The notes beneath the pieces were generated by a model. That model worked only from the letters and a program-made list of their open reading frames with translations. It was not told the origin of the DNA and did not search any database. From Babylonia areolata (taxonomy: Eukaryota; Mollusca; Gastropoda; Neogastropoda; Buccinidae): a DNA stretch of 64,000 nucleotides. Every line of letters begins with the position of its first letter. The first letter of the stretch is position 1. The stretch lies in assembly GCF_041734735.1 (NCBI RefSeq), contig NC_134905.1, positions 9,369,415-9,433,414 on the forward strand, read 5' to 3'. This document shows, in pieces, positions 25,930-37,200 of this stretch. The position numbers were made by a program, and so were the translations under genes.

Positions 25930-28035
25930 TTTTAACCCAAAGCTTTATAATAAGAAATACAGAACACATTTTAATGATTAGATTTTTTTTTTTTTTTAAA
26001 GTGTATCACAAGTGAGTCTTGAAGGCCCTGCCTCTCTTGTTTTGTATATTTTTCTGCCTGTAAATGTGTTATTTTGTTTACCTGTCAAAGTGGATTTTTC
26101 TATAGAATTTTGCCAGGGATAACCCATTTGTTGCCGTGAGTTTTTTTACATTCACTAAGTACATGCTGCACACGGGACCTCGGTTAATCATCTCATCCGA
26201 ATGACTAGCGTCCAGACCACCACTCAAGATCTGGTGGAGAGAGAGAAAATACTGGAGAGTGTGGGAATCGAACGAGCGCGCTCAGTTTCTCTCGCTTTCT
26301 TGGCGGACGTGTAATTACTTGGTACAAGGCCAACACTCAGCAAGTGGAAAGTGTCTAAAATCTTAAGGGGAAGTATCTAAATATGTACGCAGATGTCTGA
26401 ATATGTATAAAACTGAATGGAAAATGTCTGTAGACGTAGAAAAATGTATGTGGAATATGTCTAAAATTGTAAGCGGCAAAATCCTTAAATTGTGTGTGGA
26501 AGATATATAGATAATCCAAATCTGTACGAGGAAGATATGCCAAGATGTCAAAAATCGGAAGTTGAAGATGCCTAGAGGTGTGCGGTGGAAGACCCCCTAA
26601 ACTCTTTGTGCAAGGCGGCAAATACCGAGCATGGAAGATGGACTGACGTTGTTGACGTGCAGGTGGCCGACAGCCGTGGAAGCGCATCTTGCTGTACGGG
26701 CCTCCAGGCACGGGCAAGTCACGGTTAGCACGAGCCATCAGTTCCCAGGTCCTGTGCACCTTCTACTCAGTCTCCAGTGCCGACCTCGTGTCCAGCTGGG
26801 TGGGCGAGAGTGAGAAGTAGGTGGTGTGTGTATGTGTGTGTGTGTGTGTGTGTGTGCGCGCACGCGCGCTTGTGTGTGTATGTGTGTGTGTGTGTGCACG
26901 CACGCTTGTGTGTGTGTGTGTGTTTGTCAGTATGTGTGTGTGTGTGTGCGAATCGTGTACGTGTGGCGGATGGAGTGGGGCAGGCAGGCGTTTGTGTGCG
27001 CATGCACTTAGAATACAAGGCCATTTTATACATAAACATTGTTTGCGAAGGTTATTTGTGTTTGCCAGCGCTCATGTGCGTACCTTCTGTTTAAGTATAA
27101 ATTATGCAGGTGTGTCGTGGGTCTGCTTTCCCGAGCTTACTCACACAGACACACACACACACACGCACACACATGTACATACTACACACCTTTACACACG
27201 TGCACCTTCGTGTTATAAATATATGGCCGTGTGGGTTTCAGATTGATCAAAGAGTTGTTCACTCACGCTACAAACCAGCTTGGAAGATCTGTAAGTCGTC
27301 AATTACATATGTTTGTCAGTGTGTTCAAACATACACGCGCGCGCTCACGCACACCAACCACACGCCAACGCCTTGACATCCACGATTGTAGATTTGTACA
27401 TAGGCCTATGCGTTTTAAGGTCAGATTTGAACTGAAATTTTGTTTTCAGCATGACGGATTTGGTAGGAGAGTTTGTTCTAGGCTGCAGAAGCAACGTTTG
27501 AACAGGCACGCAGTGCTTGAAGATAACTTGTTTAATTAACAGGAAAACAAACCCAGCAAGTGCCCACTCTGTTTTCACTCCCTCCGTTAGGATGCCGAGG
27601 GCTCTCTCAGTGTATCTCAACCATCGGGAAAATTATGTGCTGGAAATTTCCTTTTTTCTATCACTCTCTTTATATCTGACTTTCCCTTTTCTTTCTGTTG
27701 TCTCTTCCATCTGTTTTTTGCCATACCAACAAGTCAGTTCTTGAATATTTTTTGTCCTTTTCTGGACCATATGATTTTGGAATTCTTTCTTTGTTGTATT
27801 CTTTTTTGTGCATGTGATGTGTGAGATGCCTGTTGGCAACTTCTGGTTTTGTATACCTGTTATAGATAAGGGGGATGATCATGTCCATGCCCAGGTTGTT
27901 TTTTTAATCCTCTGATGAGAAATTGACAGTTAAATGTCAGTTGCATGCCGAAGCTGTATGTACGATAATGTGACTGTACCTCATTTTCTTTTCCAGATTT
28001 TTGTACTCTTGTGTAAACCGGTGTTCGGTTGTCTC

Positions 28036-28066
<31 letters not shown>

Positions 28067-31000
28067 GTGTGTCTGTGGTAAACTTAACATTGCCATTTTC
28101 TCTGCAAATACTTTGTCATTTGTCACCAAATTTGGCATAAAAATTGGAAAAATTCAGTTCTTTTCAGTCATCTTGTTTAAAACAATATTGCACCTCTGGG
28201 ATGGGCACAAAAAAATAAAAAAGAAGCCATATTATATGCAAACTGAAATTACTGTTATATATATATTTTTTAATTCTCTAAACTTGGCACTTTGATCTGA
28301 TATTCTGACACAGCATCAAAAGCAGTCATTTTATCATTTTTTTGTTCAAACCGGAACTTCTTTTGCTAAGCATGGAAGTTATATTTCTGGTGCATGTCGT
28401 TGGTGCAGCCAGTAAGAAAGGGAAATTAATCTGTAACTAATGCTAGGGGGTTAATTTGCTTTAAACTGATCTTTCTCATCTTAAACATTACATTTTGAAA
28501 TTATACTCAATATATAAAAAACTTGTGTGTTTTTACTCTCAGTGTACAGGGCGTTCACAATGTTCATTCGCCCAAGTGGTCTTTTCAGAAAATACTAAAA
28601 TCAATACTACGAGTGGACTTTATAGATCTATTGGCTGATCCCTGAAGGTCATGGGCAAAAAATCAATTGCGTACGCATATTTATACATATTCAAAGCGTG
28701 TGCTCATATTCCTCACGAACGTGAGGGACGCCATTTTGTTTCAAGTAGTTGACCTGCCCGTTCAATCCTATATTCAATCAACAATACACGATAACATGTG
28801 ATGGAAAGTTGGAGAAGGAGACCGTTAAATATTTATTCAGAGAAGGATTTGTGAACACCTCGCTGCAGCGAGGACTGTGACAACCAAACACAAATGGCGG
28901 CCGCCGGCGGGAGAGAAACTTCCATAAAAGTAATCAACAAAAATCAGATGGAAATTGGCCACAATTTAAAAATAATAAACCATATATGGTTTTTGTATAT
29001 TAAGTTTATATTATATTTGTGAAATATAGGTGATCTGGGGCCCGAGAAGAAGTGAAAACCAACAAATTGTTAAGAGTTTTGTGCCAGGAAAGTTGGAGAA
29101 GGAGACATAGTGTTGGAAGGAGGTAGTTATTTTTAATGAGAGGTGTGAATGTTGTTTTATTTTTTATAATGAAAATTGATTATTTTATAATGCTGTGGGA
29201 GGGGGGAGGTTTTTTTTTTTTTTATAAGTATAAAATGTTATTTAGGTTATATTAATTAATTTTTTAAATATTATTTATGAAATAAAAGGGGATGTCAGTG
29301 CGTGACGTTGAATAGTTTGAAGTAAATGGTTGATTAACTTTAAAAATATAGATTTTAAATAAACGTTCATCAATGCGAATCCCAATATTATATCCCCTTA
29401 AAAAAACATTTTAAATTTAAATTTTTAACATCATGTAAACAACATACTATTATACACACTTCTTCTCACCCAAACACGCGGGTTTCGAATCTGCCTTCAG
29501 GGCTTTTTTTTCTTTTTTTCTTTTCTTTTTTTTTAAAACCCGAAGCTTTTTAATAACAAATACAGAACACAGTTACGATTTTGATTTTTTTTTTTTTTAA
29601 GTGTATCACAATGTGTCTTGAAGGCCCTGCCTCTCTTGTTTTCTTTTGTTTTTTCACATCCCACAGAACCGATATTTTCAGTTTTCAGCCCTGTTAAACA
29701 CTGTGTGGTCGTATGGGCTGAAATCAACAAAAGATTATGAAAGATGTCCATCATCACTGATGGCGATATCCTTTATCGTTGTAGTCCTCATCCAGGTCAT
29801 CTTCATCGACGAAATCGACAGCATCTGCCGGCAGAGGTGCCGACGGGAGGACGAGCACACACGCCGCGTAAAAACTGAACTACTCAAACAGATGGAAGGG
29901 GCAGACAACTCGGCTTCCTCGGAGAGAATCTTCCTGATGTGTGCCACTAATTGCCCCTGGGACCTGGACTCGGCCTTCCTCCGGAGGTTCCAGAAACGGA
30001 TTTATGTACCCCTTCCTGACAGGTGCGTGTGTGTGGGGGGGTGGGGGGAGGGGTGTATACCTATGTGTGACCTGGACCTCCGGAGGTTCCAGAAAGTGTA
30101 CATTGGCATTTTTTTTTAGTCAGATTTGAAGTTTTGTTTCAGCATGACGAATTTGGTTCATCATTAGCTTATTAACGCTAAGCGAACTCATATATTCGTC
30201 TGTCTGCACTGTGTGTGTTGGGGAGGGTAGGTTGGTGTATATATGTAAGGGAGTGTTACCATACCTTTGAAGAGGACCAGCGGCAATGTCACACTGCTGC
30301 AAGACACACTCATACACAGCATCGCCCGTCTTATTCCAGACAACAGATGCTATTGTGACACCTGCCGGCTGTGAGCTTCCAGTTTGGCACTGTGGACCTG
30401 CTAGCGCTGTCATGGCAGGTTGCAATGGCAGTGTGTAGGAAAATACTTCTGTGAATAGCGAATCTTCAAAAAGAAAAATGGAATATTTGTTGGTCAGAGT
30501 AATGTTCATCCACACTTTGTCCATCAAGGGCTAAGGGCTACGCCTGACAGGCAGCATAGTCCTAGCTCTCATTTCTTTCGTCAGTTGTGTTGGAATGTGA
30601 TTGTGCGTTGACGTAAAAGTTGTGTATGTACTTTATGATGGAGTGGAGTATACACTGGTGCTTGTTTTGTGCGATTCTGCCACCGGAACTTCAAGTTATT
30701 TGGACATGTTTTCTGTGTAACCTGGCAAGTATTCTTGCTTGTCAGAGCAAGCCATTTCTTCACCATCCCCTTTTGCACGCGCAGCCCGCTCCACGTGTTC
30801 CTGAAGCTGACCTCTACCACAGGCCCTTGCTTAATGCTCATTCTCCCCGTGTGTCTTACACACGGGACCAACTCCTGTCCGTGCCTCCTGCAGCACTTGA
30901 CCCTTCTGTCATCGACGCCATCAGAGGTGTGGGTATAGGTTGTCACCTCCCCCGTGTTCGCACTCATCGTGCAGGACGTCGCAAGCAGAGGAAGATAGCT

Positions 31001-34000
31001 GTTGTGTGTGGTACTGGACGTGTAACTTCCACTGACCATCCTGTTAAATGCATCAACTTTAATAACCTTATTCGTGTACCTCTGTCCTGCTTTCCCTCCC
31101 ACCGCTCAGCTCAAATTTCTCTAGGTCTGTTCAATGCCCAGTCAGTTGGTCCTCGCCTCAAACGCTCAGCGATCAATGAACATCTGCTTTCAATCAGCCT
31201 CGACATCCTGTGTATCACAGAAACTTGGCTTCGCAGTACTGGGGATGAAGCTAAGTGTCGAGATCTCGCTCCCCCTGGCTACACTACCACCTCCTTCCCT
31301 TGTGTTACAACAACTTGCGGGGGAGGAATCGCCTTCGTTGTGTCAGACAGGCTGCTCCCACACACAACGTACACAACTGCCTTTCCCTTCAACCATGCCT
31401 CATTCGAACTGGCCCAGCTTTCACTGTCGCTGCCACATTCCCACCTCAATGTGTTCTGCCTCTACCGTCCGCCACCAAACAAGAAAAATAAACTTTCTGA
31501 TACGATGTTCATAGAACAGTTTCCGGACTTCTTAGAATACGCTAATAGTTTACCAGGCTCCCTACTTATTGTTGGTGACTTTAATTTTCATTTTGATTCA
31601 CCCACACAGTTTTATACCTCTAAATTACTTGAAATTGTCAGTTTGTTCGATCTTAACCAGTCTGTAACCGAGCCTACACACAATCGTGGTCACATCGTCG
31701 ATTGGGTGTTGCACAGAAATGAGGACTGCCTCCTGAAGTCTACCACTGTCGATCACACCCTGTCCTCTGACCATCACAGTGTGACATGTCATCTGAACCT
31801 CACCAAACCTCCCACGCCCCGTGTGTATAGGGAGGTGCGCACACTGGCCTCAATTGACTTAGACTTATTTAAAGCTGACCTGCTGACTAATATCCCTTTT
31901 GAGCCGACTGCTGACCAGCTATCCACTGTCCTACGCGCTGCACTCGACAGGCACGCCCCGTCGACTCGGCGCCTGATCTGCAATCGTCCCCCGTCGCCTT
32001 GGTACAACACCGTGGGACCAGAGCTGTTGGAGGCCAAGCGGGAGAGAAGGAGAGCTGAGAGGCACTGGCGCGCCACTTGTTTGACCATCAGTAGGGACAT
32101 TTTTCAGACAGCCAGGAATAATGTAACAAACATTGTTGACAGGGCAAAGTCAAAGTTCTACTCTTCTAAAATACTTGCATGCACCACAGCCAAACAGCTT
32201 TTCAATGCTACGAACAATCTACTAGGTAAAATGAAAAACACTCCTCTCCCTACAACATTTTCGGTGCAGGAACTCCCTCAAAAGTTTTCTGACTTCTTCA
32301 CCGGCAAAATATCATGCATTCGTGAGAAGCTTGACTCTGTTGTGTCTCCTTCACCCGTTCAAGAACGCGTGTACAGTGGTCCTGTTTTACATTGTTTCCA
32401 ACCGGTTACTGAAGATTTTGTGAAGAAAGTGTGTCTGAGCGCTTGTCCGAAATCCTGTGAGCTTGACCCTGTCCCGTCTTCTTTGTTGGTTGAATGTATT
32501 GATGTTCTACTGCCACATATTACTCATGTCATCAATTCTTCCTTACTGTCTGGTTGTTTCCCCGAAAGCTTCAAATCTGCTGTTGTACGTCCACTCATCA
32601 AGAAACCATCTTTGGATCATAATTGTTTGAAAAATTATCGACCTGTCTCTAATCTGTCATTTTTATCAAAACTGCTAGAAAAGATCATATTGTCTCAGCT
32701 CTTAGCTCATCTGGAGCAGAATGGTTTACTTAATTCCCACCAGTCAGCTTATAGACGTGGTCATAGTTGCGAAACAGCCCTTCTTAGAATAGTGAATAAT
32801 TTGCTTTCGGGATTTGATGAGGATAAGATATCTGTTCTCGCTCTCTTAGATTTGTCAGCAGCTTTTGACACTATCGACCACTCTATCCTCTTGAACAGAC
32901 TTAAAACTTCCTTTGGTATTCGTGACACTGCACTAGCATGGATCACGTCTTACCTGTCAGATCGTACACAGAAAGTGTGTGTAAATGGTACATACTCTAG
33001 AGTATCTGCCTTGAAATATGGTGTCCCACAAGGGTCCGTCCTAGGTCCTGTTCTTTTCGTGCTGTATGCGGCTCTTGTGTCGGATGTCATCAGTCATCAT
33101 GCGATGTCGCATGAGAGCTTTGCTGATGACACACAACTTTATCAGTCGGCTTCCATAGCTGAATTTGATGCACTGGTGACTCAAACACAGGAGTGCATTG
33201 CTGGCCTAAAGGACTGGATGACTCTCAACAAGCTGCAATTAAATGATGATAAGACTGAATTTATGATAACCTGTCCAAAGAAGTTTCGTCAACATCCTTC
33301 CTTTCCTGACTCTGTTCTGATCAATAGCACACCTGTTTCACTTTCTCCCTCTGTTCGTAGTCTTGGTGTAATCCTGGACCAGTCTCTTTCCTTCCAACAG
33401 CACATTTCGAATATCTGTAAAGTTGCCTATTTGGAACTGCGTAGAATCAGCTCTATCCGCCACTATCTCTCAACCGATGCAACCAAGACACTTGTATGCT
33501 CTCTGGTTCTCTCAAGATTGGATTACTGCAACTCTCTTTTGGCCAGCCTTCCCAAATACCTGTTAGACAGTCTCCAACGAATTCAGAATAACGCTGCCAG
33601 ACTCATTTGCAGAGCTTCTAAATTTGACCATGTTTCTCCTCTCCTTCAGTCTCTCCACTGGTTGCCTGTTTCTGATCGAATAGACTATAAGCTATCCACT
33701 CTGACCTTTTCTGCAGTCAACGGATCTGGCCCCAAGTATCTTTCTGAACTCATCCATATCTATACCCCGTCTCGCCAGCTCCGTTCTTCCTCTGATACTC
33801 GACTTCTCAGGATACCTCACGTCAGAAGAAAGACCTATGGACACAGATCGTTTTCTTTTCAATCGCCAAAGACGTGGAACAAGCTCCCTGATAACCTCCG
33901 TCATTCTGATTCCCTCGCATCTTTTAAATCTCGTCTCAAAACTCACCTTTTCCCTCAGCAATAAGTTCAATTGTGGCAGGTCCACTTCCTTTTCGTTAGG

Positions 34001-34162
34001 TGTGCTTGACTATGTGTGTATACATATGTATGTGTACATAACTACATGCATGCATATGAATGTGTATTGTGTGTGCGTGTGTTTATGTAAGTTTGTGCCT
34101 GCCTATGTGTGCGTATGTGTTAGGGTAACTGTTAGATACACATGTATGTTAAAATGTATGTA

Positions 34163-34208
<46 letters not shown>

Positions 34209-37200
34209 TCACATTTTGGTGTGTGTATGTAACATAGATATAATGATTTATGTTATCAAAAGCGTTTTTGTAAAGCACCTAGAGCAGATTTCTGGATAGT
34301 GTGCTATATAAGTATCCATTATTATTATTATTATTATCATTTGGGTCTGTTTTATTGTCCTTTTCTCTGTCTTCTCTGCCTCAATCCCTCTTGAATCTTT
34401 CTCCCCCTGTCACAGACTTATCCCATAGTCCCCTTCACTGTCTATGTCTCCCCCTGTCACTGATTTATCCCATGGTCCCCTAACTGTCTCTGTCTCCCCC
34501 TGTCACTGATTTATCCCATGGTCCCCTAACTGTCTCTGTCTCCCCCTGTCCAAGACATCCCATAGTCACCTGTCTCTGTCTCCCCCTGTCACTGACTTAT
34601 CCCATAGTCCTCTTCACTATCTCTGTCTCCCCCTGTCACCGAATTATCCAATAGTCCCCTGACTCTGTCTCCCCCATCACTGATTTATCCCATAGTCCCC
34701 TTCACTGTCTCTGTCTCCCCCTGTCAGTGATTTATCCCATAGTCTCCTGTCTCTGTCTCCCCCTGTCACTGACTTATCCCATAGTCCCCATCACTGTCTC
34801 TGTCTCCCCCTGTCCCTGACTTATCCCATAGTCCCCTTCACTGTCTCTGTCTCCCCCTGTCACCGTATTATCCCACAGTCCCCTTCACTGTCTCTGTCTC
34901 CCCCTGTCACCGTATTATCCCATAATCGCCTGACTGTATCTGTTTCCCCATGTCACTGATTTATCCCATAGTCCCCTAACTGTCCCTGTCTCCCCCTGTT
35001 ACTGATTTATCCCAGTCCCCTAAATCTCTGTCTCCCCCTGTCACTGACTTGTTCCTTAGTCCCCTTCTCTGTCTCTGTCTCCCCCTGTCACTAGTTTTCC
35101 CATAGTCCGCTTCACTGTCTCTGTCTCCCCCTGTCACTGATTTATCCCATAGTCCTGTTTACTGTCTCTCTCTCACCCTGTCACTGATTTATCCCATAGT
35201 CCCTTTCACTGTCTCTGTCTCCAACTGTCACTGATTTATCCCATAGGCCCTTTCACTGTCTCTGTCTCCACCTGTCACCGAATTATGAAATAGTCCCCTC
35301 ACTGTATCTGTCTCCCCCTGTCACTGACTTTTCCCATACTCCCCTTCACTGTCTCTATCTCCCCCTGTCCCTGACTTATCCCATAGTCCCCTTCACTGTC
35401 TCTGTCTCCACAGGTCCATGACTTATCCCATAGTCCCCTTCACTGTCTCTGTCTCCCCCTGTCATCGTATTATACCACAGTCACTTGACTGTAACTGTCT
35501 CCCCCTGTCAGTGATTTACTCCAGTCCCCTAAATCTCTGTCTCCCCCTGGCACTGACTTGTCCCACAGTCCCCTTCACTGTCTCTGTCTCCCCTGTCACT
35601 GATTTATCCCATAGTCCTGTTGACTGTCTCTCTCTCCCCGTGTCACTGATTTATCCCATAGTGCCCTTCACTGTCTCTGTCTCCCACTGTCACTGATTTA
35701 TCCCATAGTCCCCTAACTGTCTCTGTCTCCCCCTGTCACTGACTTATCCCATAGTCCTCTTTACTGTCTTTGTCTCCCCCTGTCACTGACTTATCCCATA
35801 GTCCTCTTCACTGTCTCTGTCTCCCCCTGCCATTGATTTATTCCATAGTCCTCTTCACTGTCTCTGTCTCCCCCTGCCATTGATTTATTCCATAGTCCCC
35901 TGTCTCTGTATCCCCCTGTCATCGTATTATACCACAGTTGCCTGACTGTATCTGTCTCCCCCTGTTACTGATTTATCCCATAGTCCCCTAACTGTCTCTG
36001 TCTCCCCCTGTCAGTGATTTACTCCAGTCCCATAAATCTCTGTCTCCCCCTGGCACTGACTTGTCCCATAGTCCCCTTCACTGTCTCTGTCTCCCCATGT
36101 CACTGATTCATCCCACAGTCCCCTTCACTGTCTCTGTCTCCCCCTGTCACTGATTTATCCCATAGTCCTCTTCACTGTCTCTGTCTGCCCCTGTCACTGA
36201 TTTATCCCATAGTCCCCTTCACTGTGTCTGTCTCTCCTTGTCACTGATTTATCCCATAGTCACCTGTCTCTGTCTCCCCCTGTCACTGATTTATCCCACA
36301 GTCCCCTTCACTGTTTCTGTCTCCCCCTGTCACTGACGTACCCCATAGTCCCCTGTCATTGTCTTCCCCTGTCCCTGACTTAACCCATAGTCCTCTTCAC
36401 TGTCTCTGTCTCTCCCTGTGACTGATTTATCCCAGTTCTCTCACTCTCTCTGTCTCCCCCTGTCACTGACTTACCCTATAGTCCCCTTCACTGTCTCTGT
36501 ATCCCCCTGCCAGTGACTTATCCCATAGTCCCCTATCTCTGTCTTCCCCTGTCCCTGACATCCCATAGTCTCCTTCACTATCTCTGTCTCCCCATGTCCC
36601 TGACATATCCCATAGTCCCCTTCACTGTCTCTGTCTCCCCCTTTCACTGATTTATCCCATAGTCCCCTTCACTGTCTGTGTCTCCCCCTGTCACTGACTT
36701 ATCCCATAGTCCCCGAACTGTGTCTGTCTTGCCCTGTCCCTGACTTATACCATAGTCCCCTTCACTGTCTCTGTCTCCCCCTGTCCCTGACTTATCCCAT
36801 AGTCCCCGAACTGTGTCTGTCTCTGTGACTGATTTATCCCAGTCCCCTAACTCTCTCTGTTCACCCCTCTCACTGACCTATCCGATAGTCCCCTAACTGT
36901 CTGTGTCTCCCTCTGTCACTGATTTATCCCATAGTCCCCTTCACTGTCTCTGTCTGGACCTGTCACTGATTTATCCCATAGTCACCTTCACTGTCTCTGT
37001 CTCCCCTGTCACTGATTTATCTCATACACGTAGTCCCCTAACTGTCTCTGTCTCCCCCTGTCACTGATTTATCCCATAGTTCCTTTCACTGTCTCTGTCC
37101 CCCTGTAAATGATTTATCCCATAGTCCCCAAACTGTCTCTGTATCCCCCTGCCACTGACATATCCCATAGTTCCCTTCACTGTCTCTGTCTCCCCCTGTC

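Larger units (their letters stand above)
24295..26340 (-). mobile_element. tRNA-SINE family S1, near full length, split by a Helentron-like element
   Basis: The head is at the right: box B GTTCGATTCCC (about 26265) and a body with GGACCTCGGTTAATCATCTC on the plus strand. The tail is at the left (24295-24400), with GAATTTCGGATCGCTCTTCC and a TATTG-type pentanucleotide tail. The halves are separated by the element at 24405-26040. Other fragments of this family are at 7105-7315, 39478-39580 and 46600-46702. Confidence 0.7.
23745..26640. repeat. Decayed about 22-bp minisatellite, interrupted twice
   Basis: Variants of GGAAGATGTCTAAAATTG recur at 23748-23780, 24164-24290 and 26345-26640. Two transposon packages (23781-24161 and 24295-26340) separate the three blocks, so they look like one older array split by insertions. 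Confidence 0.65.
30500..34335 (+). mobile_element. L2/CR1-group LINE with a complete open frame
   Basis: A single 1114-codon frame (30620-33964) is followed by a 3' UTR with GT repeats and a terminus (CTATATAAGTATCC then ATT repeats) of the kind known for L2 elements. The 5' boundary is approximate. No ORF1 is visible. It sits in sense orientation inside the intron between exons 7 and 8. The lack of any stop or frameshift suggests a young insertion. Confidence 0.85.

Noticed and set aside
27531-27560. Stretch reading QENKPS, resembling VPS4 ENKPS before Walker B
   Set aside because: It has an upstream in-frame stop, no acceptor and no donor in the required phase; the 27591-27636 candidate fits better.
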